This document shows, piece by piece, positions 1-11,237 of a stretch of DNA of 34,104 nucleotides (position 1 is the first letter of the stretch; the number at the start of each line of letters is the position of its first letter). This stretch comes from Cruorifilaria tuberocauda. Taxonomy: Eukaryota; Nematoda; Chromadorea; Rhabditida; Onchocercidae. A program made the position numbers and the translations under genes. The DNA is taken from contig JABVXU010000568.1 in assembly GCA_013365365.1 (NCBI GenBank), forward strand, positions 1 to 34,104, given 5' to 3'. A model generated the notes under the pieces. The model saw only the letters and a program-made list of their open reading frames with translations, had not been told where the DNA came from and did no database searches.

Positions 1-276
1 TATATAATATCTGATAATTAAATGATATAGTATCTGATAATTATGATATAGTACCTGATATGACATATAGTATCTGATAATTAAATGATATAGTATCTGA
101 TAATTGTGTTATAGTACCTGATATGATATATAATATCTGATAATTAAATGATATAGTATCTGATAATTATGTTGTAGTACCTGATATGATATATAGTATC
201 TGATAATTAAATGATATAGTATCTGATAATTATGTTGTAGTACCTGATATGATATATAGTATCTGATAATTATGAT
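1..276. repeat. 63-bp tandem repeat, about 4.4 copies
   Basis: The marker GTACCTG recurs at 51, 114, 177 and 240, an exact 63-bp period. Each unit consists of three related sub-units of about 19-23 bp, variants of ATAGTATCTGATAATTA, so it looks like a higher-order repeat grown from a ~21-bp monomer. Copies differ by a few substitutions (for example TATGATATAG against TATGTTGTAG). The array begins at or before the window edge and stops near 276, where unique sequence starts. It contains no coding potential. Confidence 0.95.
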
Positions 277-521
277 AAGCGCATTTCAGTAAGTAGTAGG
301 AATGGTTGAATTTTCAATATTTTTCACAATAATTATCAATTAATCTCAAATATTTTCCACTACAATAATCAAATAATATCACAGTTTGAATCGCTTGAAG
401 TGTTATTTAAATTTTATTTTCCATGAATACATTGAAAATGATAAGATATAAATTTTTCTGATTCGAAGAGTTGATAGATAGCTTATTGCTAATGCTTATT
501 ATTATATATTTTGTTTTCCAT
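277..521. other. 3' flank of the kinase gene
   Basis: This unique AT-rich sequence lies between the tandem array and the kinase stop codon. Apart from a minus-strand poly(A) signal at 413-418, I see nothing in it. A minus-strand open frame running into it from the kinase end is the wrong frame of the last kinase exon. Confidence 0.6.
413..418 (-). promoter_or_regulatory. poly(A) signal of the kinase gene
   Basis: AATAAA on the minus strand, about 104 nt after the kinase stop codon (524-522). It is a suitable distance for a nematode 3' UTR, but AT richness makes chance matches common. Confidence 0.5.
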
Positions 522-2974
522 TTAGTTGTTTTTCGTTGGTTCAAGATATTTCTCCCAATCATACGGATATTCCGATACATAATTATTTCGCAATGCATCG
601 CGTAATAATTCTCTTATCTTATTATATTCTGGTTTCGAGTAATATCTAGAAATTGCAATTATTGCATAAAATGTTAAATATACAAAAGATGAAGCGAAAT
701 CGTGATTATTTATCAGTTTAATGCGTCACCAATATGTTTATTCATTGATTGTTTAAGAAATATTTAAACCTAATAGAATCGATAAGCCTCATAATTGCGA
801 TATATTCTCTTGGACAACCACCGAATAATTCTTTGATATATTCATCCTTACGACAAAGTTGCTTACATCGGCCTACTTCATCTTTGTCTTCCATACTTTT
901 CCACGGTAAATAACCAACCGTTAGCTCCACCAGAAAACTCATCATACGAATAAAGATTGAATGTTAAGAATTGGAGTAAAAGATATTACGTATCTTATTA
1001 GACTAAGTGGAAAAAGATCCGAATATGTGATCACTGTAAATAAATAATACTCGAAGTGAACTATATTATATATTTTGTAATAAAACTTCTGGCTGGAAAT
1101 ATTCGCATAGAATGTTGATAATTGATAACAGATAACCTAACCGTACCACTTATTATCTATGAGATTGTTTTGATCAACAAATTAATCGTGTAATTGTAAT
1201 TGTGTGAAATCAGGTAGTTAATTAATTTAAAATTTTGCTAAAATTTCCTATTTTAAAGTCAGGAAAGAATGGATAGTACAAACTTGCTGATACATCCAAC
1301 TTTCCAGATCATCTTTTCTACACTGCTCACGTGATATATGACTGCTTATTGAAGCATATCTGCAAACGATAACTTGAGATGTGATATAAGCTGAAGTTAA
1401 CTGCAACACTTTTAATGGGTTTAAAAAGTGTTAGTTATTGCTTGATTAATTTACCTATAAAATAAGTTTGATAGTAAATTGGTCATGGAAACAATTTATC
1501 GATTTTCACAAGAATCTCCTTTAAAATTAACAGCTTGATGAAATCCAAAGATAATTTTACACTACCTGACAGTACCACGGAAACCAGCAGATCTTCGTGG
1601 ATTACGTATGTATGATTGATTGTTAAGGTATTTACGACACATACCAAAATCGAGTAAATAAATTTGCCGTAAATTTTTACGACCAATTGCAAAGTTACCG
1701 GGTTTGATATCACGATGCAAATATCTTAATGTAAAATAACTTTTGCAAGCTTATATCATTGTAATCTTTTTTTTTTGCTTTTAAAACTTGAAATATTTAA
1801 AAGTTAAAAAATTTTTTTAATGATTACCCAATATTATGAAGCTCTTCAATTGCTTCCAAGCATTTTATACCTACTGAAAGTGCACAACCCATACTAAATT
1901 TCTGTATCTTTTGCGTTGGATCATGTTTTCTTAAATCCTGTAATTTTATTTTCCAATAGCAACACCAATAAAATTAGATAAAGTAGTAAATTTTAAATTT
2001 ATTATCTTTTAAATTTCATTAAAATTTCTCTTATCAATTTATCATTTTATCATTTTTCTTATCAATACTAATCTCTTTTTTAAAGAAAATTTATTTAATA
2101 AGTGAATGAAAGTGAAATTACCGTAAGAGTTTGCCCAACCAATGTCATCACTACATATTTATTTTCACCAACCAAACCACTATCCAAAATATCACAAAAA
2201 TGTTTTGCTTTAGCTTTCTTCAATTCTGTTAAAACATAGTATTCTGCTTTCAGTACCTAAATTTCACAGGTTCAATTTCATTATATGACCTTTTCATTTA
2301 CAGTAATAATTAAATTTTAGCAATGGTTACAGTATTTAATATGTAGTATTTAATACGGTATTTAATATTTAATATTAGAAGTTAAATTATACAATAAAAT
2401 CACTAAATTTGCTGTAGAAAACAAAATTGAATTTTTTTTTTTGAAAAATATTTTGAAAATTTAAACTGTTAATTATCTAAAGGAAATGATATTTACTTTA
2501 GCGATTGCATGAACACTTTCAGTTTTCATAGCGTATTCATTTCCTTTACTGTCCTTTACCTGTAATCTCTTGAGAAATTACTGTATAAAGTTATCAATGA
2601 TATTGGATATGGAATGAAAAATTTTCTATGACTATTACAAGGATTTTCATAGTTATCTATCATTTATAAGTAAATCAATAAGCTATAAACATCATGAAAA
2701 TCAGTAATTTTTACCAAGTAAACGGCACCAAATCCACCTTCCCCAATTTTATCCAAAACAGTCCAATCACCAAGCATATCACCAGGACGTAAGTAAGTTA
2801 TTTTTGTCCCATCTAAACTTTGAGGATTTCATATTGAAACTGTATTTTTAACAATTTAATTCGTAATTCCAATACTATGTATATTTTCTTCTAAACTTCC
2901 TTATGGAATTACACAATATCATAGTAGGACATATTGATTAGACCTTCGTCTGAATTAGGATTAACTTCTACCAT
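522..2974 (-). CDS. CK1/TTBK-like serine/threonine protein kinase
   Basis: A protein kinase of the casein kinase 1 group, tau-tubulin-kinase-like branch, which is greatly expanded in nematodes (family knowledge). Exons on the minus strand, 5' to 3': 2974-2931, 2817-2715, 2559-2497, 2256-2122, 1937-1828, 1724-1566, 1359-1294, 937-770, 645-522, giving about 323 aa, normal for the group. Visible motifs: glycine loop GEGGFG (40-45), ATP lysine in YAMKTE (K61), catalytic loop HRDIKPGNF (D157, N162), DFG in YLLDFGMCR (D177), then FRGTVRYAS and RKDDLESW of the CK1 activation segment, and [12 protein letters not shown]. All catalytic residues are present, so it should be active. The last exon ends with [13 protein letters not shown] and a stop. 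The first exon (start [11 protein letters not shown]) is the least certain, and the junction at 1294/937 could differ by a codon or two. Substrate is unknown; nematode relatives are often germline- or sperm-expressed. Confidence 0.9.
1566..1724 (-). other. kinase catalytic-loop and DFG exon
   Basis: This exon encodes residues 153-204. It starts after the TTAAG acceptor with [14 protein letters not shown] and ends before GTAGTG in the segment SAGFRGTV. It holds catalytic Asp157, Asn162 and the Asp177 of DFG. The split glycine codon at its start joins exactly to the preceding exon, which ends [12 protein letters not shown]. Confidence 0.93.
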
Positions 2975-2981
2975 TACGCAC

Positions 2982-3020
2982 TCTTACAGAGTACCGATGA
3001 CGATCGGTTACTCTGTAAGA
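2982..3020. repeat. 17-bp inverted repeat (hairpin) upstream of the kinase start
   Basis: The left arm 2982-2998 and right arm 3003-3020 are complementary over 17 pairs with a single bulged base, around a 4-base loop (2999-3002). It lies 8 bp upstream of the proposed kinase start codon, so it would be in the promoter or 5' UTR. It could be a foldback-element remnant or an RNA hairpin. Confidence 0.8.
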
Positions 3021-4165
3021 TTATAATTGTACGAAATAATTTTTATTGGGAACTACATAAAATTTATAGCGTTAAAACTAGATGAATTTTCATAAACTAA
3101 TAAGCTTTCTTATTTGCATGTTATATTCGTTCATCTATTTCGCTGATTTGTACTTTGAAGTTCAGCATATTGTGAAGCAAGGGCTAATTTCAAACATTTT
3201 AACTTAATGCTCAAATCATACCGCATCTTATATACAAAAATATATCTAATCAGTACTTAAATACAAAACATTTTACAGAGAGTTCCGAACTGAAATACGT
3301 AATCATTTAAATTTAGAATAACTTTTCACATAAATTATCTCTATATTGAATGGGCTCTTAAATCAGTTATACTATTGCGCCAGCAATAGTTTGATATTCT
3401 TTATTGACTAACATCGATTATTTGCTACTTAAAAACAATCTCATCTCATGCTACCTAGACCTCAATCTCATTCAATTTTACTTCATTTCAAAGATTTAAA
3501 GCTCAGTTTTGTTTATTTTGCAAACAAAATAATCGTCAGTGCTTCAATTTTTCGAACCAACAATAAGAAATAGAAATGGGAATTCGTAAATTATTGTAAT
3601 TAGCAGCGTTGCACTTAGGCATTTGCTATAATTCTCTGAACTGTTAAATGAATTTTTCTATACCAAAAAACGAAAAAACTAAATTTTGACAATGGATTAA
3701 AATTAACTATTAATTTCATGCTAATTTATACTCCGAAGTTAATGCAACATTAGCAATAATATATCCCAGAAAATTATTTGGTTATTGTCTTCAGTCAAAT
3801 ATAAACTCAAAAAACTTGCTGTTTTGCAAAAAAAAAAATTAATTCATAACCACATTCTAATTACGACGGTAAAACATGATAATTTAAATGAAAAAGTTCT
3901 TCATAAAGCATTACCATAAAAAAAATTAAAGCATTAAGAATTCCTCAACAAATTTCAAAGCTTGTCGTTATAACTCGACCAAGAAACTTCAAACAACCAC
4001 TGATTTCAGCAGACTTCATCACTACCATAATATAACATAATAAATTTCAAGAAAGTATAAATGCACAAATCGTAAAACATTTTTTAAAAATTTATTTTTT
4101 CCGTATGATAATGTCACTTGCAAGGTGAGTTAAACTAATATTATTTGTTCCAGTTCCTTGAATGA
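3021..4165. other. intergenic region between the kinase and USP genes
   Basis: About 1.1 kb of AT-rich sequence between the USP stop codon and the kinase start, both on the minus strand. I see no coding exon. It contains the USP poly(A) signal (4091-4096) and a perfect 8-bp hairpin ACTATTGC/GCAATAGT at 3371-3390 with a 4-base loop. It presumably holds the kinase promoter. Confidence 0.6.
4091..4096 (-). promoter_or_regulatory. poly(A) signal of the USP gene
   Basis: AATAAA on the minus strand, about 70 nt after the USP stop codon at 4168-4166. The position is typical, although AT richness allows chance occurrence. Confidence 0.55.
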
Positions 4166-5544
4166 CTATGAATTCGACGAAAATAATATATCAATGGTAT
4201 TCTTGCTCTTCAAGTTTTCCAAAGTTTCTGTAATCTTTTCGTTAACTTTTGCAATCAGTTCCTGCAGTTTTTCCGAAGATGGGTGATCCTCCGGAATGCA
4301 CAGCAACTAAAATGTAAAGAAAAAATTGGATGTAAAGATGAAATATAAGATAACTACCGAGGCAAATTTTATGGGATTGTTAGCTTTTTAAATATTCACA
4401 TATAACAAATTAATGAAAATTAAGGAAGAGAGCATAATTCATCGATTACAATTATATAATCGGTAATTCAGGAAGAAATATTAGGGAAAAACAACAGCCT
4501 CGATGAACTTAAAGAGAATCATAAAAATAAAAAGTAAATTTACTTCGGGTCCACCGCCATATATTGACTGGAAAAGCAACCATGCTTCACGAGGTAATTG
4601 CACATATTGCGAAGTTCGTAAATGTGGTTTCGCATCATTACAGACCAATATGGCGTTGTTGTCAATAGGTCCTGGTGGCTCTGGAATGCAATAACTGTTA
4701 ATAACATTGAGCCTTTTATACTCATTATGTAACACATCGATTCTCGAATTTAAAATTCAATTGATCAGCTACAAGTTCAGTATAGTCGTGCAAATTTAAT
4801 CATTTTATGATCATTTTTATAGCTCCAAATGAGATTTTAGAAGTATAAAACTACCAAATTCATTTTCTTCAACAAATGCCTTCCATTTGTCAATCCAAGC
4901 TTTCGCGATAACATTCGGTGGCATGTAATAACCATAAGTAAGCGCTGGGATATCATTGTTTAACCGTTTTAGCTGTCCTTCCAATGTTAAAAATGCTTTA
5001 ATCTCAATTTCACGCTTACGTCTCATTATTTGAAACTCATTTTGGCAGGGTAAACAGTAGTGCAACTCGGAACTTGCAGGTCCGCCACCAAATCTAAATT
5101 TTAAATGCTCATCACATTTAATGTGTTAAAGGCAAACAACAATTAGAATAAGATTTAGGATCAACACTGTTTGAATAACAAAGCAGAAAGTAACTCAGTA
5201 GCAGTACTTTCAATAAAAAAGACCGAATTGCGCAGCAAAATCAAGTACCCCCAAATATTTTTTGAAATACAATAAAATAATAACACTGAAAAATTGAAAA
5301 ACAAAATGATGCTTAACTGATTTTCAAATCTTAATCCATCACAGTATCCTTAAACTTACTTTTCATATAAAAAATCCCACAATGAACTGCTAATCGTTGC
5401 ATAAAAATCAGTAAGGCATGCTGCCCTACGTGGGAGAATTTGTGAGTGTCGACAAAGAAAATCATAATTTGTAATAGGCCCAGGATTTGAAAATGTTGAA
5501 AAACGATGCAGCCATTCTCGCGAAATATAGTTATGCAACGGGAT
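4166..5544 (-). other. two DUSP-type modules at the USP C-terminus
   Basis: Four exons. The first encodes [19 protein letters not shown] followed by DFLYEK and FGGGP, the hallmark layout of a DUSP domain (tryptophan near the start, PGPI, then GGGP). The second module has [23 protein letters not shown] and YGGGPE. The tail is a short acidic/helical segment ending in [12 protein letters not shown] domains in USP20/33 are associated with partner binding (family knowledge). Confidence 0.88.
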
Positions 5545-8500
5545 CTCCACATGAAAAGAAATCATATTTGAACCGTGAAATTTAATCCAGAGATAAAAAA
5601 CTTTATCTAGTTCTTAACCGAAATTTGAAATACTTTAAATTCAATTGGTTTCAAACAACTGTATTAGGCAATCAATTCTTATTTCGTCTTAACAAATGTC
5701 AAGTATGCAGAGTAAGGATAGACTAGTAGTGCTGTACATGTTCTGCTCATAATTTTAAATAAAAAACACTAATTATTATAAAATCACCTTTGTTTTATCA
5801 TTCTCTTCAAGCATCTGTCGCACGCGAATTCGGATGTCGTCCATACTTCGTGATGACTGCCTTTGATAAAACAAGACATAGGCTTCTTTACTTAAGATAT
5901 CAGCTATTTCCAACCGAGTTACTACGGCGTCATCAAATTCGTACCAATTGTCATCCATTTCATTCTTGCAGTAGGCAATGTAATGCCCACCTTAAATTAA
6001 ATGGACTTCATTCAGTAATTAAATGAGATTATAGCGATAGTATAAAGTATTCTATCACTAAATCCTACAGTTGGAAAAATTCTGCTTGGTAGCTATTCTT
6101 TAACTGATCTCAAGGAATAAATTAGATCAATATTAGCGAAATACTAATGAAAGAACACTTATTAAAGAATTATTTCACAATGACTCACTTTCAGCATTTG
6201 CGCCACAATGCGTGATAAATGCAACTAAATCGTAGAGCACTGGTTCTTTATTCTCTTCGAAATTGGCGATAAATGGTGTCATATCCAAATCATGTACTGG
6301 AAATGTCACCATGTTCCGTATCTAAAAAATTTTTTAAATAACTTGTAAAATTATGTTATGCAAGACCATTTAAAAATCAAAAAACCTGAAAAATAATAAA
6401 AGAAAACAAACTTTAGCTGAATATGATAATTCATGCCGAAACCGTTTTAAATGTATGCATAAGATTTCCGGTGGATTGATAATTTTACAAATTTTCACGC
6501 CATTTCGCAGTCTGGAAACAAAAAAATTTTTAATGACACGAAGTAGTGGACTACATAAAAGATGATTGAAGGTATTGTTAGATTATAAAGTAATCCTTCT
6601 CCCAATTACATATTGATAAAAGTGATCTTCTGATTCAAGCTCAATAATACTGAAAAAAATATTTCGTTAAAAAATCTCTATACTTAGCACATTTTTCGCA
6701 AGAATACATATTTTCCCCGCAAAGATCATCCGGTAAAAAGAAAGCTGAAAGTGCATCATTCAGAGAAACCAAATCCCCAAACAGATAATGATATATTGAA
6801 CGAAACAAGCTCCCTCCAAGCCACCATGGCCATTGCCAAGAATCACTCTCATTGCCATCAACTTCTTCCTATAAATTACGTATAGAAAATAAAAAAATTT
6901 TCACGGTAGTACTAAATTCGATCTCAAAGTGCAATGTATTTCGAAAAAAGGAGGAAAAAAATTTACTTGCTCATTCCTGTCTTTTTTCTTGCCTTCATTG
7001 TTTAGATCCATTGAGTACGACGCAATGTGATCGAGTTGTTCTCTTGTTGGGATGCTCAATGATAAGTCCTTCAATGATTATTTTATGGTGAACGGTGATG
7101 CAAAACTAAAAACCAAAGTTTCAAAGGACTTTAAAAGTTATAAAAATGCTTGAGGCTATACGGGATCAGAAAAAATCAAGCAAACCTGGAAAGTTTCACA
7201 AGTTTCTGAAAGATGATGACACGTAAGGCATTTCACAACACTACTTAAACGTCCATCAAAAACTTCTGTTACCAAACTTCGGTAATAAATCGGTGACCTA
7301 GATTTTCTCTTTCCTAAAAGCTGATTAAATCTGCATAAAGACTTATGTAAACAAAGAAATCAAAAAAACTTGCTGATTTCAGGCCTTCAACGCTGGAAGA
7401 CAAATTTATTAATGGCTAAATGAATTTTATCTAATTAACAGAGTTTTTGCATGCACTAGAATTACTATAATATAGGAAGCAATAAATTTGAATGATTACG
7501 TTGATCCATTTCCGCTGATTCTTGGTGATTAGCAGGATGATCTGAAATCTGTGATAGCTGATCGCTGCCTATGGCTTCCGAATGCTTATTTGTTTTTGAA
7601 GCTGTGGGCACTTCCTGAAATAATCCGGTAATTTGAAAAAGATTGTTAAACAAAAAATACAAATACTGCAAAGATATTTTTTCGTTAAATTCACTCACCG
7701 CATCAGAACTCCAGCCACTATCAGCAGTTTCATACCGTTCATCATCATCAGATTCACGACTACTGGAACGTGACGGTATAAGTCTGTTTCGTATAAAACC
7801 AGAGATGTTTTCTTTCTCCATTTGTATGTTACAGCGACGAGTAATATTTCGATATTCCCACTGTAAATAACGAATTATTATGAATAATGGAAAAAGAAAA
7901 GACTTAGTATATATAAAAATAAAAATGACAGAAAACAGATTTCAACTTACAGCAAAAACAGGTTGACGTAATTCACGATGCAATGCATCTAGAAGGCACC
8001 TGATAAATTCCTGAGCATCCTGCTGTGTGTGACCACGAAATTGTGGATAATGATGGCGAACTTGCTAAAAAACTATGGAATTATTTCTTCACAAATTATT
8101 TGTTTTACATGAATCATAAAACAATTAATTCAAAAATAGAACATACCGTAATGAAAAGTTGTGGATTAATGCAACGATTTCGTTCTTCAGACCAAAGTGC
8201 CTGCAGTATACAACGAAATGAACGCGAAAGAGGCGGTTCTCCATTTTTATCTAACGTCTTTGAAGCAAAAGAAGCGATGGAATCAAGTGAACGGAAAAAG
8301 TCCGAAAAAGGAGGACAATTTGAGAGTGCTTGGATGGCCGCATTCATATAACAAGTGTTGCCCAAATTTGTTAGCCCAGTCAAACCTGCAGATTTTCCAG
8401 TTTAATATAGACTTTAATATAATTATAGCAGTTTTAATTTTTTTTTACATTTATATTCATTACTAATTTCCTAATTTTTCGAATCGTTATAACAAACTTC

Positions 8501-9898
8501 TCCGATTTCCTCTCCCTGATAAAAGAAAACTTGTATTTTTTTTCAATTTTTGATTGGAAGGTTTTGATAAATTCTAGTTTAATTATTAGAAACAAATGGA
8601 ATCCAATCATTTTTTTATTTTATCAAAATTACGCATTTCAAAAATAAGGTAGCTTGAGTGTTGTTAATAAATTAAAGATTCTGATTTCACTTAAAATGGG
8701 AAAATAGTTAGAATGGTATCAGTTAGTGTCAGCAAGAAAATATTTTAGTTATAGAACTCTTGTCCTAAAACTATTAAATAAATTGATTGAATAAAACTGT
8801 TAATTTATTAAAAATTAAAACGATTAAAGGAATTAAATAAATTAAATAAAATCATTTATAAGTAAATAAAAATACGCAATATAGCAAACCACGAGGATAA
8901 GTTTGATTTTCGTCTATTCCAATATCTATCACTTCTGGCTGCCAAACATCGTTATGGGAGTTAAATCCACGTCCAGTTGTTGCGTTTTTTGGCCGAAGCT
9001 ATTAGAATAAAAATTATATTTTGAAAAATTAAAAGAATAATTCAGAATTATTAATCATCCGACAATGAATAATGATGAGAAAGTGACTACGACACTTCAG
9101 GCATGTTTGCTATAATTCTATATTATCAAAGTAAAACTGTGACAGATATAAACGCAAAGTATTTCGATTAAAGCAAAAAACGATACTCTAATATGAGCTT
9201 TTCTTTTGCTAGAACTTTCATTGGCGATAAAAGGCACTGAAGAAAAAATTGGTTCACTGCTAATACCAACAAGCATATTTGCAACTTTCTCATTTCCAGC
9301 TCCTGAGCGCTGCAACTTTTTTAAACTATGAAAAAAATATATTTAATTAACAAAAAAACGAGGATAGACATGTGTATTAAAGTGGTCAACAATATAACTT
9401 CACACCAATGTAAAACAGCATTCCTTTAGGCACAAACCTAATCGATCCGGAGCCAAACTAAGTATGTTATCAGTGTGTCGCAAATAAGTGATAATATTAA
9501 AGCAAGAAACTCATTAACTCTTTAGTAGTTGTATATTTAGTTTAGAAAAAGAAAATTTCAAGAAAAAAACCAAAAACTAAACCAAGAATTCTAGTAGCTC
9601 TTGGATCGTGAGGTTGAATGACTGCTTTAAATAACTACTGAATCATACAGTAGAATATTGTGATACTTTTGACTTAAGCAACTGAGGATTACTAGCTCTC
9701 TATTATATTATTATCGCCGTCACACTTATTTAAACGGATGAGGACGCTTACCACATTTTGCTGTAATTTGGAAGTTACACAATTTGGATCATCTACTCCA
9801 TCATTTCTGCAACGTGAAAGTGCCACTCCCGAACTGCTTTGCACTCTTTTCCTCGTCCCATATCTTTTTATGTCTTTCTTCAATCTTTTCTTCGTCAT
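4166..9898 (-). CDS. ubiquitin carboxyl-terminal hydrolase, USP20/USP33-like
   Basis: A cysteine-protease deubiquitinase that removes ubiquitin from proteins; the closest family is USP20/USP33. Exons, 5' to 3': 9898-9752, 9309-9187, 8998-8890, 8385-8147, 8064-7951, 7860-7699, 7614-7500, 7313-7186, 7068-6967, 6868-6684, 6511-6412, 6321-6189, 5990-5788, 5544-5360, 5093-4855, 4680-4544, 4306-4166. The total is 2562 nt, 853 aa, all phases consistent. Cys box [19 protein letters not shown] (Cys138) and His box SGHYIAYC (His555) with WYEFDD (Asp572) form the catalytic triad. Two CxxC pairs (KCLTC 365/368, SCEKC 470/473) make the finger zinc site. Two C-terminal DUSP modules follow. The N-terminal ~125 residues are basic and low in complexity, without the ZnF-UBP usual in USP20/33. 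The exon 1/2 acceptor could lie two codons earlier (9315). Confidence 0.93.
5788..6321 (-). other. USP histidine-box region (two exons)
   Basis: Exons 6321-6189 and 5990-5788 are joined by a split serine codon to give [16 protein letters not shown], with catalytic His555, then [13 protein letters not shown] with Asp572. The preceding exon (6511-6412) reads [20 protein letters not shown], a characteristic USP20/33 stretch. Confidence 0.93.
8147..8385 (-). other. USP catalytic cysteine-box exon
   Basis: The exon starts after a CTGCAG acceptor; its first two bases complete a split Gly codon from the exon ending YPRG. It encodes [18 protein letters not shown] with the nucleophile Cys138, then [14 protein letters not shown], and ends NPQLFIT before GTATGT. 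The next exon (7951-8064) continues with the QQDAQEF motif of the family. Confidence 0.95.
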
Positions 9899-11237
9899 TA
9901 CATCTAATAATATCCGCAGTTTCTCCGGTCACATGCGTGCGACAAAATATTCACAAAAATTGTCTCCTTAAAATTTTAAAACAGATTTTTTCGAAAAAAA
10001 CAGTGCAACAATAATAGTATTATAAGTTTTAGTTCTAAGTGCATCCATTCGCTATTCGTAAACATCATCAGAAAGTTAGCAAATATCTACAAACACAATC
10101 ATATACGTATCTGTTAGCTGAAACATTGGCTGTTAAAAGAAAATTCCACTATCCATTAAATCAAATATTAGAAAACTTGTCAATTTTCAATTCGAAAGGT
10201 TTGAAAGTATCTAAACAAAAATCAGTCTAAGATACTTAAATGTGAATAGAATAAAACAAAAGTACAAAATATAAGCTGACGTATAGTTTTCAATACATTC
10301 ATGTAAAATAAACAAATAATACGAAGGAAAAAAAATCAATCATACGGCAAACATGACACATCATTCAAATTTATCTCATACATACCTAAAAAAGAATATA
10401 ACAACTGCTTGTGCTGCCTTAAATCAATTCTCGGCATTTACCAGTGCTAACACTCAACCAACCTCAAATATCAAAGATTCCCCGGTCATAACTAAATCCC
10501 CTCCCATCCAACCCCCGCCATCTCCAACGCAACACTCAAACCTGAATTACGGCGCTTTCGGTGGAATATACAGCTGCAACAGCCACCATTTCTAAATGTT
10601 CCAATTATGGCGCGCATATTTGAATTCTTGGCTAAATAAGTATTCGATTGTTATTGGCTAATTTTTTTGTTCGTTTGGCCTAGGACTAACTTTTCATTTT
10701 ATCATTTACATTGTTCCATTTTCTACAACTTAAACTTACTAGACTTTTTTGCTGTCATTAGATGAAAGTAGAGATTTTATCATTAACTATAGGATAGTGA
10801 AAACTTTTATGGTCTTTCTCGTATCTGTTATAAATATATATTTTAATGCGAGAAGTTTTTTTTTTCTTTATCATTTGCTTCCTACTATTGCTTATTATTC
10901 ATCTTAAATCATCCATTAGAATAGAGAAGTTTGAGAGGCAATTAATAAGTTATATATTAGCTTTGAAACACATAAGTAGAACGATGGATATGTGAATTGA
11001 AAAAGGATTAGCTATATACTAACTTCAATCTTTGCAGTAAAAAATACATTGCAAAAGAGATGAGAATAAGGAAAAATTTGTTGAAGCATTCTTTTGTCCA
11101 TTGTTTCTCCCACTGTTTTCATTCTATCCATTTCTATTTTCGATCATACATAGTATATTTTCATTCACTATTAAAACAATTTACTTATTCTAGAACTAAT
11201 ATTGAAGCTTCCGAATTTCTTCCTAAATTTCATTTGA
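9899..11237. other. divergent intergenic region between USP and NCAPD3
   Basis: USP is transcribed leftward and NCAPD3 rightward from this 1.3-kb region, so it probably contains both promoters. A minus-strand acceptor (ATTATTAG, ending at 9904) lies 5 nt before the USP ATG and could accept a spliced leader or a further upstream exon. Part of it (about 10480-10600) is much richer in C/G than the surroundings. Two plus-strand open frames (10039-10230 and 10353-10595) cross it, but neither matches a family I know or has a convincing gene context. Confidence 0.55.

Noticed and set aside
8025..8466. Plus-strand open frames antisense to the USP Cys-box exons
   Set aside because: They are shadows of the minus-strand USP coding exons, which carry unmistakable family motifs.
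10039..10230. Plus-strand open frame of 63 codons starting MHPFAIRKHHQK
   Set aside because: It looks mildly protein-like, but no flanking exon with matching splice phase or known family was found; it lies in the intergenic region.
10353..10595. Plus-strand open frame of 80 codons, Pro/Ser/Thr-rich
   Set aside because: Low-complexity composition and no gene context; more likely chance in a C/G-rich patch.
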